Source: Salinivirgaceae bacterium
GTDB lineage: Bacteria; Bacteroidota; Bacteroidia; Bacteroidales; SZUA-534
Assembly: GCA_016342715.1 (NCBI GenBank)
Contig: JAEINW010000019.1
Location: 1-44,430 of the forward strand
DNA: 44,430 nt
Direction: 5' to 3'
Positions within the stretch are counted from its first letter, which is position 1. Each line of letters starts with the position of its first letter. Shown piece after piece: positions 17,338 to 28,828 of this stretch. The position numbers and the translations under genes are program-made. The notes below the pieces were generated by a model. That model worked only from the letters and a program-made list of their open reading frames with translations. It made no database searches and was not told where the DNA came from.

Positions 17338-18033
17338 ATGGCTAAGCTAACAAAGAATAGAAAAAAAGTGGCAGATAAGATTGAAGCGAATAAGCTTTAT
17401 TCATTGTCTGAAGCAGCTAAGTTGGTTAAAGAGGTAACTACTACGAAGTTTGATGCTTCTGTTGATATTGATGTACGCTTAGGTGTAGATCCAAGAAAAG
17501 CAAATCAAATGGTTCGTGGAGTTGTTTCATTACCTCATGGAACAGGAAAAGAGACGCGTGTTTTAGTGTTATGTACTCCTGAAAAGGAAGAGGAAGCTAA
17601 AGCAGCAGGTGCAGATCACGTTGGCCTTGATGATTATATAGCAAAAATCAAAGATGGATGGACTGATATTGATGTTATCATTACCATGCCTCCAGTAATG
17701 GCTAAAGTAGGAGCACTTGGACGTATTCTCGGACCCCGTGGATTAATGCCTAACCCTAAAAGTGGAACAGTAACAATGGATGTTGCTTCTGCGGTTAAAG
17801 AGGTTAAGCAAGGTAAAATCGACTTTAAGGTTGACAAATTTGGTATTATACATGCTGGAATTGGTAAAGTTTCTTTTGATGCTGATAAAATCAGAGATAA
17901 CGCCAAGGAAATGGTAGATACAATACAAAAATTGAAACCTGCTGCGGCAAAAGGTACTTATATGAAAAGTATTACCATATCAAGTACAATGAGTCCTGGT
18001 ATACCAGTGGATGTTAAATCAATTGATGAGTAA
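17338..18033 (+). CDS. rplA: 50S ribosomal protein uL1
   Basis: A 231-residue L1, the mobile stalk protein near the E site. The signature [16 protein letters not shown] lies at about residues 130-146. L1 represses its own operon in E. coli by binding mRNA; no such site was identified here. 21 bases after rplK and 11 before rplJ. Confidence 0.98.
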   Translation: MAKLTKNRKKVADKIEANKLYSLSEAAKLVKEVTTTKFDASVDIDVRLGVDPRKANQMVRGVVSLPHGTGKETRVLVLCTPEKEEEAKAAGADHVGLDDYIAKIKDGWTDIDVIITMPPVMAKVGALGRILGPRGLMPNPKSGTVTMDVASAVKEVKQGKIDFKVDKFGIIHAGIGKVSFDADKIRDNAKEMVDTIQKLKPAAAKGTYMKSITISSTMSPGIPVDVKSIDE

Positions 18034-18044
18034 AATTATTTATT

Positions 18045-18563
18045 ATGAAGCGCGAAGATAAAGCGGGTATTATATCTGAACTTGCTCAAAAGTTAAAAGA
18101 TTCAACACATTTTTACTTAACTGATATCGCTGAATTAAATGCAGATGATTCCAGTACTTTACGTAGAAGATGTTTTGAAAAAGAAATTGAGTTAGTAGTA
18201 GTTAAAAATACTCTGCTTAAGAAAGCTATGGACGAATCTGAAAAAGATTATTCCGAAATGTACGAAGTTTTGAAAGGCGCTACTTCAATTATGTTTACCA
18301 CAACTGGAAATATTCCTGGTAAACTAATTAAAGAATTTAGAAAGAAAAGTAAAAAGCCTATCGTCAAAGCTGCATTTGTTGAAGAAACAGTTTACATCGG
18401 CGACGATCAGTTGGATACTCTAGCTAATATTAAGTCTAAAGATGAACTTATTGCTGATGTAATCAGCTTGCTACAATCACCTGCCAAAAATGTTATTTCT
18501 GCCCTACAATCAGGTGGTCAGATATTGACAGGTGTATTAAAAACATTATCAGAAAGAGAATAG
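18045..18563 (+). CDS. rplJ: 50S ribosomal protein uL10
   Basis: A 172-residue L10, the base of the L7/L12 stalk. The N-terminus (KREDKAGIISELAQKLKDS) and the C-terminal helix that docks L12 dimers are as in the family. The spacing to rplA is only 11 bases, so the long L10 leader that mediates autoregulation in many bacteria has no room here. Confidence 0.97.
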   Translation: MKREDKAGIISELAQKLKDSTHFYLTDIAELNADDSSTLRRRCFEKEIELVVVKNTLLKKAMDESEKDYSEMYEVLKGATSIMFTTTGNIPGKLIKEFRKKSKKPIVKAAFVEETVYIGDDQLDTLANIKSKDELIADVISLLQSPAKNVISALQSGGQILTGVLKTLSERE

Positions 18564-18603
18564 TAATTATTTAGTAAACATTTAATATTTAAAATAGAGG
18601 AAA

Positions 18604-18978
18604 ATGGCAGATTTAAAGAAATTTGCGGAAGAGTTGGTAAACTTAACTGTAAAAGAGGTAAATGAATTAGCTGAAATCCTTAAGGAAGAATACGGTATTG
18701 AACCTGCTGCGGCTGCTGTTGCTGTTGCTGGTCCTGCTGCTGGTGGCGAAGCTGCTGCAGAAGAACAAACCGAATTTGATGTAATCCTTAAAGCTGCTGG
18801 TGGAGCAAAACTTCAAGTTGTTAAGTTGGTAAAAGAACTTACAGGTTTGGGTCTTAAAGAAGCAAAAGAAGTTGTTGATAGTGCACCTAAAGAAATCAAA
18901 ACTGGAGTATCTAAAGACGAAGCTGAAGCATTAAAAGCTAAATTAGAAGAAGCTGGAGCCGAAGTTGAACTTAAATAA
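18604..18978 (+). CDS. rplL: 50S ribosomal protein bL12 (L7/L12)
   Basis: A 124-residue stalk protein with an N-terminal dimerisation helix pair, an alanine-rich hinge (about 35-58), and the globular C-terminal domain ([20 protein letters not shown]) that recruits translation GTPases. A short GAGG lies a few bases before the ATG, a weak SD at best. Followed by a hairpin terminator before rpoB. Confidence 0.98.
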   Translation: MADLKKFAEELVNLTVKEVNELAEILKEEYGIEPAAAAVAVAGPAAGGEAAAEEQTEFDVILKAAGGAKLQVVKLVKELTGLGLKEAKEVVDSAPKEIKTGVSKDEAEALKAKLEEAGAEVELK

Positions 18979-19001
18979 GCTCCGCTAAAATATACTTATA
19001 A

Positions 19002-19037
19002 GGTTTAATCCCGGTGTAATCGGGATTAAGCCTTTTT
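19002..19037 (+). terminator. Hairpin terminator/attenuator between rplL and rpoB
   Basis: GGTTTAATCCCG pairs with CGGGATTAAGCC (12 bp, one G-T) over GTGTAAT, followed by TTTTT. The equivalent place in E. coli holds a partial attenuator, so readthrough into rpoB is likely. Confidence 0.85.
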
Positions 19038-19059
19038 GTTGTTATTTTTAAGTTCAATT

Positions 19060-19067
19060 TATTTTTG
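19060..19067 (+). promoter_or_regulatory. Possible -7 box before rpoB
   Basis: TATTTTTG matches TAnnTTTG, with TTTG 21 bases upstream at 19035-19038. It is only five bases from the ATG, so a transcript from it would be nearly leaderless. Weak. Confidence 0.25.
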
Positions 19068-19072
19068 TAATT

Positions 19073-22000
19073 ATGGCTTCAAACACGTATCAAGAAAGGG
19101 TGAATTTTGCTTCAATAAAAAATCAGTTGGAATACCCTGATTTTATGGAAGTTCAATTGAAATCTTTCACTGATTTTTTTCAAATAAACACGACACCTGA
19201 GAAGAGAAATACAGAGGGGTTATTTCAAGTTTTCATTGAAAACTTTCCTATTACGGATACAAGAAACAACTTTGTACTTGAATTTTTGGATTATTCAATT
19301 GATCCTCCTCGTTATACAATTAGCGAGTGTATCGAAAGAGGTTTAACTTATAGTATTCCCTTAAAAGCGAAACTTAAGTTATATTGTACCGATCCGGAAC
19401 ATGAAGATTTTGATACAGTAGTACAAGATGTTTACTTGGGTACAGTTCCTTATATGACTCCAAAAGGAACATTTGTAATAAATGGTGCAGAAAGAGTAAT
19501 TGTTTCGCAATTACACAGGTCTCCTGGTGTATTTTTCGGACAAAGTATTCATGCGAATGGTACAAAACTTTATTCTGCAAGAGTAATACCTTTTAAAGGT
19601 TCATGGATTGAGTTTGCTACTGACATTAATAGTGTTATGTATGCTTATATCGATCGTAAAAAGAAATTACCCGTAACTACATTGCTTAGGGCAATTGGTT
19701 ATGAAGGTGATAAAGATATTTTAGAAATATTTGGATTAGCCGATGAAATAAAGGTGTCCAAATCAGGCTTGAAAAAGGTTGTAGGTCGCAGACTAGCTGC
19801 ACGTGTTTTAAAATCGTGGGTTGAAGACTTTGTTGATGAGGATACTGGTGAAGTAGTATCAATAGAGCGTAATGAAATTATTATCGATAGAGAGGTAGTA
19901 ATTGAAAACGATCACATTGATGAAATTTTAGATTCAGGTACAAAAACAATACTTATACATAAAGAGCAAGCAAATCTTTCTGATTTTGGTATTATTTATA
20001 ATACCTTACAAAAAGATCCGTGTAACTCTGAAAAAGAAGCTGTATTGCATATTTATCGTCAATTACGTAATTCTGAGCCACCTGATGAGGCTACAGCTCG
20101 TGATGTAATCGATAAATTATTCTTTTCTGATAAGAGATATGATCTTGGTGAAGTAGGTAGATACCGATTAAATAAAAAATTGGGTCTGAATACTGAAAAA
20201 GAGATGAAAGTTCTTACAAAAGAAGACATAATTGAAATTATTAAATACCTTATAGAACTTATTAACAGTAAAACTGATGTTGATGATATTGATCACTTGA
20301 GCAATCGTCGTGTTAGAACTGTTGGTGAGCAATTAATGAATCAATTTGGTGTAGGTTTAGCTCGTATGGCTAGAACTATTCGTGAAAGAATGAATGTTCG
20401 TGACAACGAAGTATTTACTCCTGTTGATTTGATTAATTCAAAAACGCTATCTAGTGTTATTAACTCTTTCTTTGGAACAAATGCTTTATCACAGTTTATG
20501 GATCAAACAAATCCATTGGCTGAGATGACTCACAAACGAAGAATGTCGGCCTTAGGACCAGGTGGTTTATCACGTGAACGTGCAGGTTTTGAAGTACGTG
20601 ATGTTCACTACACCCACTATGGACGCTTATGTCCGATTGAAACTCCTGAAGGACCAAATATTGGACTTATTTCATCATTATGTGTATTTGCTAAAATCAA
20701 CACTTTAGGATTTATTGAAACTCCTTATAGAACTGTAGATAAAGGGCAAGTGGAACTAGATGCTAACAAAGTTATCTATTTAAGTGCTGAAGAAGAAGAG
20801 CAAAAGATAATTGCACAAGCAAATGCCCCATTACATCCCGATGGAAAATTTGTTAATCCAAGAGTTAAATCTCGTTTAGAGGCTGATTATCCTGTTGTTG
20901 AACCAAGTGAGATTCAATTAATGGATGTTGCTCCAAACCAGATTGCTTCTATTGCAGCTTCATTAATTCCTTTCCTTGAACATGATGATGCCAACCGTGC
21001 ATTGATGGGATCGAATATGATGCGTCAAGCCGTTCCATTGTTGCAGCCACAGGCTCCAATTGTGGGAACTGGAATTGAAAAAAAGGTTGCTGAAGATTCA
21101 AGAAACTTAATTAGATCTGAAGGTGATGGAGTTGTTGAATTTGTTGACGCTGAAGAAATTGTTGTTAGATACAATAGATCAGAAGAAGAAAAATTCGTAA
21201 GTTTCGACGAAGATACCATTCGTTATCGCTTAAACAAATTTCTTAAAACTAACCAAAATACTACCATAAATCAACGTCCAATTGTTACAAAAGGACAAAA
21301 AGTTGCTAATGGAACTGTGTTATCAGAAGGTTATGGAACCGAAGGTGGTGAACTTGCTCTAGGAAGAAACCTTAAAGTAGCATTCATGCCTTGGAAAGGA
21401 TACAACTTTGAGGATGCTATTGTTCTTTCTGAACGTGTAGTTCGTGATGACGTATTTACATCATTACACGTTGATGAATATATGCTTGAGGTTCGTGACA
21501 CCAAACGTGGTCTTGAAGAATTAACTGCAGATATTCCAAATGTTAGTGAAGAAGCTACAAAGAACCTTGATGAAAATGGTTTAATTAGAATTGGTGCTCA
21601 TGTAAAACCTGGTGACATTCTAATTGGTAAGATTACTCCAAAAGGAGAATCTGATCCTTCGCCAGAAGAGAAATTACTAAGAGCAATTTTTGGTGATAAA
21701 GCCGGTGATGTTAAAGATGCTTCGTTAAAAGCTTCCCCATCGTTGTCTGGAGTTGTTATCAATAAAAAACTTTTCTCCAGATCGGTAAAGGATAAAAAAG
21801 TAAAAGCTGCAGAGAAACCATTAATGCAAAAACTTGACGATGAACTTGAAAGAAAACAAGCTGATTTAAAAGCTAAGTTAATTGATAAGTTATTTGTTTT
21901 AGTAAATGGTAAAGTATCGCAAGGTGTAAAAGATTATTTTGGAGCCGATATTATTTCAAAAGGAACTAAATTTACACAAAAAGTACTTCAGGATATTGAT

Positions 22001-22885
22001 TATCTGAATATTAATCCAAATAAATGGACTACAGATAAGCAAAAGAATGATATCATTAAAACTTTAATGCATAATTACTTAATAAAACATCGCGAAACCG
22101 AAGGTGATGTTAAACGTAAGAAGTTTAACATTCTGGTTGGTGATGAACTTCCAAATGGAATTGTTCAACTTGCGAAAGTTTATATAGCTAAAAAGCGTAA
22201 AGTAAAGGTGGGTGATAAAATGGCCGGACGTCATGGTAACAAAGGTATTGTTGCTCGTGTGGTTCGCGAAGAAGATATGCCATTCTTAGAAGATGGTTCA
22301 ACTGTGGATATTGTATTAAATCCATTAGGGGTGCCTTCACGTATGAACCTTGGTCAGATTTACGAAACGGTACTTGCATGGGCAGGAAAAGAATTGGGTG
22401 AAAGATTTGCCACTCCAATTTTTGATGGAGCAACACTTGATCAGATTACAGAATATACCAGAAAAGCAGGTATTCCTGATTTTGGTAGAACTTACTTGTA
22501 TGATGGTGGTTCAGGTGAAAAATTCCATCAACCAGCTACGGTAGGCATCATTTATATGCTTAAACTAGGTCACATGGTTGACGACAAAATGCATGCACGT
22601 TCAATAGGTCCTTATTCATTAATTACTCAGCAACCTCTTGGTGGTAAAGCACAATTTGGTGGTCAGCGTTTTGGTGAGATGGAAGTTTGGGCACTTGAAG
22701 CATTTGGCGCAGCTAATATTCTACAAGAAATCTTGACTATTAAGTCGGATGATGTTTTGGGTAGAGCGAAAGCTTATGAAGCCATTGTTAAAGGTGAGCC
22801 AATGCCAAAACCTGGTATTCCTGAATCGTTAAATGTATTATTACATGAATTGCGAGGATTAGGATTAAGTATGAGTTTAGATTAA
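19073..22885 (+). CDS. rpoB: RNA polymerase beta subunit
   Basis: A 1270-residue beta subunit, full length for Bacteroidota. The rifampicin-binding cluster (about 473-495, [23 protein letters not shown]) shows the drug-sensitive residues Asp477, His487 and Ser492, equivalent to E. coli 516, 526 and 531. The flap and the C-terminal catalytic segment ([10 protein letters not shown] and [21 protein letters not shown]) are intact. Transcription comes through the attenuator upstream and perhaps a weak local promoter. Confidence 0.99.
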   Translation: MASNTYQERVNFASIKNQLEYPDFMEVQLKSFTDFFQINTTPEKRNTEGLFQVFIENFPITDTRNNFVLEFLDYSIDPPRYTISECIERGLTYSIPLKAKLKLYCTDPEHEDFDTVVQDVYLGTVPYMTPKGTFVINGAERVIVSQLHRSPGVFFGQSIHANGTKLYSARVIPFKGSWIEFATDINSVMYAYIDRKKKLPVTTLLRAIGYEGDKDILEIFGLADEIKVSKSGLKKVVGRRLAARVLKSWVEDFVDEDTGEVVSIERNEIIIDREVVIENDHIDEILDSGTKTILIHKEQANLSDFGIIYNTLQKDPCNSEKEAVLHIYRQLRNSEPPDEATARDVIDKLFFSDKRYDLGEVGRYRLNKKLGLNTEKEMKVLTKEDIIEIIKYLIELINSKTDVDDIDHLSNRRVRTVGEQLMNQFGVGLARMARTIRERMNVRDNEVFTPVDLINSKTLSSVINSFFGTNALSQFMDQTNPLAEMTHKRRMSALGPGGLSRERAGFEVRDVHYTHYGRLCPIETPEGPNIGLISSLCVFAKINTLGFIETPYRTVDKGQVELDANKVIYLSAEEEEQKIIAQANAPLHPDGKFVNPRVKSRLEADYPVVEPSEIQLMDVAPNQIASIAASLIPFLEHDDANRALMGSNMMRQAVPLLQPQAPIVGTGIEKKVAEDSRNLIRSEGDGVVEFVDAEEIVVRYNRSEEEKFVSFDEDTIRYRLNKFLKTNQNTTINQRPIVTKGQKVANGTVLSEGYGTEGGELALGRNLKVAFMPWKGYNFEDAIVLSERVVRDDVFTSLHVDEYMLEVRDTKRGLEELTADIPNVSEEATKNLDENGLIRIGAHVKPGDILIGKITPKGESDPSPEEKLLRAIFGDKAGDVKDASLKASPSLSGVVINKKLFSRSVKDKKVKAAEKPLMQKLDDELERKQADLKAKLIDKLFVLVNGKVSQGVKDYFGADIISKGTKFTQKVLQDIDYLNINPNKWTTDKQKNDIIKTLMHNYLIKHRETEGDVKRKKFNILVGDELPNGIVQLAKVYIAKKRKVKVGDKMAGRHGNKGIVARVVREEDMPFLEDGSTVDIVLNPLGVPSRMNLGQIYETVLAWAGKELGERFATPIFDGATLDQITEYTRKAGIPDFGRTYLYDGGSGEKFHQPATVGIIYMLKLGHMVDDKMHARSIGPYSLITQQPLGGKAQFGGQRFGEMEVWALEAFGAANILQEILTIKSDDVLGRAKAYEAIVKGEPMPKPGIPESLNVLLHELRGLGLSMSLD

Positions 22886-22895
22886 TATTATTATT

Positions 22896-22918
22896 GGGAA
22901 CAGCATATTGCTGTTCCC
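22896..22918 (+). other. 10-bp hairpin between rpoB and rpoC
   Basis: GGGAACAGCA pairs perfectly with TGCTGTTCCC over TAT. The tail is TTATAC, not a T-run, so it is a poor terminator and may stabilise or separate the two messages. Confidence 0.7.
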
Positions 22919-22947
22919 TTATACATAATTTTTAAAACTTTGTATAT

Positions 22948-25900
22948 ATGGCCTTTAGAAAGGAAAACAAAGTACACAGTGACTTTTCACGAATTACTAT
23001 TGGGTTAGCATCTCCCGAAGAAATTCTTGAACGATCAAGTGGTGAGGTTTTAAAACCAGAAACCATAAATTACAGAACCTATAAGCCTGAAAGAGATGGT
23101 TTATTCTGTGAAAGAATTTTTGGTCCTGTTAAGGATTACGAATGTCACTGTGGTAAATACAAAAGAATAAGATATAAAGGAATTGTTTGTGACAGATGTG
23201 GGGTTGAAGTAACTGAGAAAAAAGTTCGTCGTGAAAGGATGGGACATATTCAATTAGTTGTTCCTGTGGCTCATATCTGGTATTTCAAATCGTTACCAAA
23301 TAAAATCGGGTATCTTTTAGGTTTACCAACTAAGAAATTAGACACCATAATTTATTACGAACGATACGTTGTAATAAATGCAGGTATTCTTGCCGAAGAA
23401 GGAGTTAATTATCTTGACTTTTTAACTGAAGAAGAATATTTAGATTTTCTTGAACAATTACCTAAAGAAAATCAACATCTTGAAGATTCAGATCCTAACA
23501 AATTCATTGCTAAGATGGGTGCTGAAGGCCTTTACGGACTTTTAGAGCGTCTTGATTTAGATGAATTGTCATACTCTTTAAGACATAAAGCTAATACGGA
23601 AACTTCGCAGCAGCGTAAGAACGAGGCTTTAAAAAGACTTCAAGTTGTTGAATCGTTTAGAGCCTCAAAAGGTCGTAATAAACCTGAATGGATGATTGTT
23701 AAAGTGGTGCCTGTAATTCCACCAGAATTACGACCATTAGTTCCATTAGATGGTGGCAGATTTGCTACCTCAGATTTAAATGATTTATACAGAAGAGTTA
23801 TTATTCGTAACAATCGATTAAAAAGATTGATTGAAATTAAAGCTCCTGAAGTTATTTTACGTAACGAAAAACGTATGCTTCAAGAAGCTGTTGATTCCTT
23901 GTTCGATAACTCAAGAAAAGCGAATGCAGTTAAAACTGAAAGTAATAGACCACTAAAATCGTTAAGTGATTCTTTAAAAGGTAAGCAAGGACGTTTCCGT
24001 CAAAACTTACTTGGTAAGAGGGTCGACTATAGTGCTCGTTCGGTTATTGTTGTAGGACCTGAGTTGGAAATGCACGAGTGCGGTATTCCAAAAGATATGG
24101 CTGCTGAGCTTTACAAACCTTTTATTATTAGAAAACTAATTGAAAGAGGTATTGTAAAAACCGTAAAATCAGCAAAGAAAATTGTTGACAGAAAAGATCC
24201 TGTTGTTTGGGATATCTTGGAAAATGTGTTGAGAGGTCATCCGGTATTACTTAACCGTGCACCAACACTTCACCGTTTAGGTATTCAGTCTTTCCAGCCA
24301 AAATTAATTGAAGGAAAAGCAATTCAGTTGCATCCACTAGCATGTACGGCATTTAATGCCGACTTTGATGGTGACCAGATGGCAGTGCATTTACCTTTAG
24401 GTAATGCGGCTATTCTCGAGGCCCAAATGTTAATGTTAGGTTCGCATAATATTTTAAACCCTGCCAATGGAGCTCCTATTACGGTTCCTTCACAGGATAT
24501 GGTTTTAGGCTTATATTATATAACCAAAGGTCGTACCGGTGTTAAGGGTGAAGGAATGAGATTTTATTCGCCAGAAGAAGTAAACATTGCCTATAACGAA
24601 AAACGTATTGCTTTACATGCAAACATTAAGGTTAAAACGCATGATGTTGTTGATGGTGAAGCAAAAAATATATTAATTGAAACAACGGTTGGTCGTGTTC
24701 TTTTTAATCAATTTGTTCCACCCGATGCTGGATATATCAATGAAGTTTTAACGAAACGATCGTTAAGAGACATTATTGGAAAAATATACAAAACTTGTGG
24801 TACCGCTATTACTGCTAAATTTCTTGATGATATTAAGAACTTAGGATATCGTATGGCATTCGAGGGTGGTTTATCATTTAACTTAGGTGATGTACTTATT
24901 CCTAAAGAAAAAGCCGTATTGGTAAAAGAAGGATACGATCAAGTGGATGAGGTGAAGAATAACTATAATATGGGATTCATCACTAATAATGAACGTTACA
25001 ATCAGATTATCGATATTTGGACACATACAAATGCCAAATTGACTCAGATTTTAATGACTCAGTTAGCTGAAGATAATCAGGGATTTAACTCTGTTTACAT
25101 GATGCTTGATTCTGGTGCAAGGGGTTCTAAAGAACAAATTCGCCAGTTATCAGGAATGAGGGGGCTTATGGCAAAACCTCAAAAGTCTGGAGCTGAAGGG
25201 GGTCAGATTATTGAAAATCCTATTCTATCAAACTTTAAAGAAGGTTTATCGGTACTTGAGTACTTTATTTCTACTCACGGTGCTCGTAAAGGTTTGGCCG
25301 ATACTGCTCTTAAAACTGCCGATGCTGGTTATTTAACGCGTCGTTTAGTAGATGTATCGCAAGATGTTATTATTCAGGAACCCGATTGTGGAACCTTAAG
25401 AGGTCTTATTGCAACAACCTTAAAAAAGAATGAAGAGATTGTTGAAACATTATCTGATAGAATTCTTGGACGTTCATCGGTACATGATATTTATCATCCA
25501 ATAAGTGGTGATTTAATTATTGCTGCCGGAGATGAATTTACTGAGGCAGAATCAAAAGTAATTGAAGATTCTCCTATTGAGCAAGTTGAGATACGTTCAG
25601 TATTAACCTGTGAATCAAAAAATGGTGTTTGCGCCAAATGTTACGGTAGAAACTTGTCGAACAGTAGAATGGTTCAGATGGGAGAAGCTGTAGGTGTTAT
25701 TGCAGCACAGTCAATTGGTGAACCAGGTACACAGCTTACACTTCGTACATTCCACGTGGGGGGTACCGCTGGTAATATTGCATCAGATTCAAGTGTAGTT
25801 ACTAGTTACGACGGACGAGTTGAGTTTGAAGAACTTAGAACTATTGAAAGTACTGATACAGAAGGTGTTAAAGTCGATATCGTTGTGGGTCGTTTAGCTG

Positions 25901-27216
25901 AAGTTAAATTGATTGATAAAAATACAAACTTGGTTCTTTCTACACATGCGATACCTTATGGTGCCAAATTATATGTGAAAGAAGGTGCTAGTGTTAAGAA
26001 AGCCGATGTCATTTGTGAATGGGATCCATATAATGCAGTAATTATTTCTGAAGCTTCGGGGCAAATAAGTTTTGTTAATGTTGAAGAAGGAATAACTTTT
26101 AAGGAAGAATCTGATGAGCAAACAGGTTTTAGAGAAAAAGTAATTATTGAAACAAGAGATAAAACAAAGAACCCAACAATTAAGATTATTAATGAAGCTG
26201 GAGAGCAGCTTAAAACATATAACTTACCTGTTGGTGCTCACGTTGTTATTGGTGAAGGTGTAGATGTAAAACAAGGCCAAGTTATTGTTAAAATACCTAG
26301 GTCTGTTGGTAAAGCTGGTGATATCACTGGTGGTCTTCCAAGGGTAACAGAATTATTTGAAGCAAGAAATCCATCAAATCCAGCGGTTGTAGCTGAAATT
26401 GATGGAGAAGTAAGTTTTGGTAAAATTAAAAGAGGTAATAGAGAAATTATTGTAACATCACGTACTGGTGAATTAAATAAATATCTTGTTCCACTTTCAA
26501 GACAAATTCTTGTACAGGAAAATGATTATGTAAAAGCCGGAACACCATTATCCGATGGTGCTACAACACCTTCTGATATCCTTGCCATTAAAGGTCCAAC
26601 AAAAGTTCAGGAATATATTGTAAACGAAGTGCAAGAGGTATATCGTTTGCAGGGTGTGAAAATTAACGACAAACACTTTGAAGTTATCGTACGTCAAATG
26701 ATGCGCAAAGTTGAAATTGTTGATCCAGGAGATACAAAATTCCTTGAAAAACAAGTTGTTGATAAGAATGACTTTATGGAAGAAAATGATTGGATTTGGG
26801 ATAAAAAAGTTGTAGTTGATGCAGGTGATTCTGGAATGAGACCAGGACAGATTGTAACTTCTAGAAAACTAAGAGATGAAAATTCAATTCTTAGGCGTAA
26901 AGATTTAAAATTAATTGAAGCAAGAGAGGCCGTACCTGCAACATCAAGTCAGGTTTTACAGGGTATTACAAAAGCAGCTCTACAAACAAGAAGTTTTATT
27001 TCTGCAGCATCTTTCCAGGAAACAACAAAAGTTCTGAACGAGGCAGCTATTAAAGGTAAAATAGATGGTCTTGAAGGACTTAAAGAGAATGTTATTGTTG
27101 GGCACTTAATTCCAGCAGGAACAGGAAGTAGAAGATTTAACGATATGGTTGTTGGTAATAAAGAGGAATATGAAGCAATTTTAGCTTCTAAACGTCAATC
27201 TTTAGGCCAAGAATAA
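22948..27216 (+). CDS. rpoC: RNA polymerase beta' subunit
   Basis: A 1422-residue catalytic subunit. The first zinc site is Cys66, Cys68, Cys81, Cys84; the active-site NADFDGD places the Mg-binding aspartates at 472, 474 and 476. The second zinc site is Cys814, Cys888, Cys895, Cys898. The C-terminal trigger-loop and jaw region is complete ([18 protein letters not shown]). It follows rpoB by 62 bases and ends the block with a terminator. Confidence 0.99.
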   Translation: MAFRKENKVHSDFSRITIGLASPEEILERSSGEVLKPETINYRTYKPERDGLFCERIFGPVKDYECHCGKYKRIRYKGIVCDRCGVEVTEKKVRRERMGHIQLVVPVAHIWYFKSLPNKIGYLLGLPTKKLDTIIYYERYVVINAGILAEEGVNYLDFLTEEEYLDFLEQLPKENQHLEDSDPNKFIAKMGAEGLYGLLERLDLDELSYSLRHKANTETSQQRKNEALKRLQVVESFRASKGRNKPEWMIVKVVPVIPPELRPLVPLDGGRFATSDLNDLYRRVIIRNNRLKRLIEIKAPEVILRNEKRMLQEAVDSLFDNSRKANAVKTESNRPLKSLSDSLKGKQGRFRQNLLGKRVDYSARSVIVVGPELEMHECGIPKDMAAELYKPFIIRKLIERGIVKTVKSAKKIVDRKDPVVWDILENVLRGHPVLLNRAPTLHRLGIQSFQPKLIEGKAIQLHPLACTAFNADFDGDQMAVHLPLGNAAILEAQMLMLGSHNILNPANGAPITVPSQDMVLGLYYITKGRTGVKGEGMRFYSPEEVNIAYNEKRIALHANIKVKTHDVVDGEAKNILIETTVGRVLFNQFVPPDAGYINEVLTKRSLRDIIGKIYKTCGTAITAKFLDDIKNLGYRMAFEGGLSFNLGDVLIPKEKAVLVKEGYDQVDEVKNNYNMGFITNNERYNQIIDIWTHTNAKLTQILMTQLAEDNQGFNSVYMMLDSGARGSKEQIRQLSGMRGLMAKPQKSGAEGGQIIENPILSNFKEGLSVLEYFISTHGARKGLADTALKTADAGYLTRRLVDVSQDVIIQEPDCGTLRGLIATTLKKNEEIVETLSDRILGRSSVHDIYHPISGDLIIAAGDEFTEAESKVIEDSPIEQVEIRSVLTCESKNGVCAKCYGRNLSNSRMVQMGEAVGVIAAQSIGEPGTQLTLRTFHVGGTAGNIASDSSVVTSYDGRVEFEELRTIESTDTEGVKVDIVVGRLAEVKLIDKNTNLVLSTHAIPYGAKLYVKEGASVKKADVICEWDPYNAVIISEASGQISFVNVEEGITFKEESDEQTGFREKVIIETRDKTKNPTIKIINEAGEQLKTYNLPVGAHVVIGEGVDVKQGQVIVKIPRSVGKAGDITGGLPRVTELFEARNPSNPAVVAEIDGEVSFGKIKRGNREIIVTSRTGELNKYLVPLSRQILVQENDYVKAGTPLSDGATTPSDILAIKGPTKVQEYIVNEVQEVYRLQGVKINDKHFEVIVRQMMRKVEIVDPGDTKFLEKQVVDKNDFMEENDWIWDKKVVVDAGDSGMRPGQIVTSRKLRDENSILRRKDLKLIEAREAVPATSSQVLQGITKAALQTRSFISAASFQETTKVLNEAAIKGKIDGLEGLKENVIVGHLIPAGTGSRRFNDMVVGNKEEYEAILASKRQSLGQE

Positions 27217-27237
27217 ATATTGTTTTAAAATAGTTAA

Positions 27238-27265
27238 AAGGTCATCAATTTGGTGGCCTTTTTTT
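27238..27265 (+). terminator. Intrinsic terminator after rpoC
   Basis: AAGGTCATC pairs with GGTGGCCTT (two G-T pairs) over AATTT, followed by TTTTT. Confidence 0.85.
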
Positions 27266-27281
27266 ATTTGAATTGAATTGC

Positions 27282-27289
27282 TATTTTTG
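27282..27289 (+). promoter_or_regulatory. -7 box TATTTTTG before the DUF3467 gene
   Basis: Exact TAnnTTTG match 25 bases before the ATG at 27315, just after the rpoC terminator. No -33 box at the usual spacing. Confidence 0.5.
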
Positions 27290-27314
27290 TTAATATTAAA
27301 TTAAAATTATTAAA

Positions 27315-27638
27315 ATGGACGAACAACAAAAAAAAGGAAATCAGTTAAATATTGAATTGAGTGAAGACGTGGCTCAGGGAGTATACTCAAACTTAGCTGT
27401 AATTACACATTCAAGCGCAGAGTTTGTTTTAGATTTTGTGCGAATAATGCCAGGAATACCTAAAGCAAAAGTAAAATCGAGAATAATTTTAACTCCTGAA
27501 CATGCCAAGCGTTTATTAGGTGCTTTAAAAGATAATATCTCAAAATACGAAGCAATGCATGGAAAAATAAAAAATGTTGAAGGAGGAGGAACTCCAAATA
27601 TTCCAATGGGCTTTGGAGGGCCGACAGCTCAAGCTTAA
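27315..27638 (+). CDS. DUF3467 domain protein
   Basis: A 107-residue soluble protein. The family pattern fills it: LSEDVAQGVYSNLAVITHSSAEFVLDF, then MPGIPKAKVKSRIILTPEHAKRLLGAL. The tail is glycine- and proline-rich. The function of DUF3467 is not established. It lies right after rpoC but has its own promoter-like box, so it may be transcribed separately. Confidence 0.88.
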   Translation: MDEQQKKGNQLNIELSEDVAQGVYSNLAVITHSSAEFVLDFVRIMPGIPKAKVKSRIILTPEHAKRLLGALKDNISKYEAMHGKIKNVEGGGTPNIPMGFGGPTAQA

Positions 27639-27830
27639 GTTATGTTAAGTTACTGTCTTACTGTATCATAGGCTTGTAGTACAAATTCTTTTATAATCGA
27701 TGTTTTTTTGAACTATTATTGGACTTAACTTGTTAACCTTTCACAAGTGATTAGAATTATTTTGAATAATTATCTATTGGATTTAATTTTATTTGAAGAA
27801 TTTCGCAATATTAATTTAAACTCGATTAAC

Positions 27831-28655
27831 ATGAAAAAGAATTTATTAGGCTTAGGCTTATCAGTTTTATTTATGACATTTTTTGTAGCGTGCGATGTTG
27901 AAAATATTTCAACAACGGCAGATAATTTAGAAAATTCTAAAGGAACATTGGCTGAGAATGCTAATGCCGAAGTGGGTGTAATTAAAGTTTTTGAGAACGT
28001 TAATAATTTTGGTTTTAATAGTGATGGTTTAAAGTCGTTTGAATCGGGAGATCCTATTGAAACATGGGATTCTACACATACTGTTATGACTCTTGATTTC
28101 TCTAATACTTCTAATAGCTCAGGTAAAGTAATTGTTGAATTTTCCGCCTATCCAGTTTATCAAACAGGATTAACTGCAGATGTTACATTTGAAAATTATG
28201 AAAGTGAAGGAGTCGGAATAAATGGGGACTTAAAATTTATAGTTGTTGCTTATACCGAATCACAAAGTGTAATGTTTGCTATGGAAGCTCCTGAGTATTT
28301 AACAATCACTGAAAATGGTGCAAGTTATGATTGGCTGTGCAACCAAACCGTGTTGTGGGAAACTGGGTTTGGTACTCTTGATAGTGCAGATGATTTGTTT
28401 ATTATAAATGGCACATCCATGCAGCAAATTGATGGGCTAACAAATAAAACCACCTTAGATGATATTAATTATGCTAGTTCTTGTGAATTTATGCTCGATG
28501 GGGAATTAGAATTAATTAAAGATTATGAAGGTGACAATTCATTTACTATTAATTGTGATTTTGGAGCTGGACCTGATTCCTCAATCGAAGGAGAATGTGA
28601 TGGATGGGTTTTATTAACAGCTAATGGATTTACTTTAAGGGTAAATTTAGAATAG
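27831..28655 (+). CDS. Secreted lipoprotein, unknown function
   Basis: A 274-residue protein with a signal peptide ending FVAC (Cys21), a lipobox-like site followed by acidic DVEN. The mature part is acidic, rich in N, T, S and D, with several cysteines (CNQTV, SSCEF, NCDFGAG, ECDGW) that could form disulfides. The beta-rich look suggests a periplasmic or surface domain. No family is recognised. The ATG at 27831 begins the signal peptide; an earlier frame opening at 27747 is rejected. Followed by a terminator. Confidence 0.7.
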   Translation: MKKNLLGLGLSVLFMTFFVACDVENISTTADNLENSKGTLAENANAEVGVIKVFENVNNFGFNSDGLKSFESGDPIETWDSTHTVMTLDFSNTSNSSGKVIVEFSAYPVYQTGLTADVTFENYESEGVGINGDLKFIVVAYTESQSVMFAMEAPEYLTITENGASYDWLCNQTVLWETGFGTLDSADDLFIINGTSMQQIDGLTNKTTLDDINYASSCEFMLDGELELIKDYEGDNSFTINCDFGAGPDSSIEGECDGWVLLTANGFTLRVNLE

Positions 28656-28681
28656 AAAATTAAATTTTTAAATAAAACAGA

Positions 28682-28709
28682 AAAAGGTTCCGAGTTGGGA
28701 TCTTTTTTT
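28682..28709 (+). terminator. Intrinsic terminator after the lipoprotein gene
   Basis: AAAAGGTTCC pairs with GGGATCTTTT (G-T pairs included) over GAGTT, with a following T-run. Confidence 0.75.
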
Positions 28710-28755
28710 ATGCAGTGATAGTTATTATAATCACCTTCAAATTAAAGGAATATTA

Positions 28756-28786
28756 TCTGCAAAATATAAAATATAAAGTACATTTG
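28756..28786 (+). promoter_or_regulatory. Promoter of the T9SS cargo gene
   Basis: TCTG at 28756-28759, a 19-base spacer, then TACATTTG at 28779-28786. The ATG is 42 bases further on. Confidence 0.6.
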
Positions 28787-28828
28787 TTTATTGCTAACTA
28801 ATATAAAATAATTTAATAAATAATTTTA

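Noticed and set aside
20490-20560. Rifampicin-resistance change in rpoB
   Set aside because: Asp477, His487 and Ser492 (E. coli 516, 526, 531) are all wild type.
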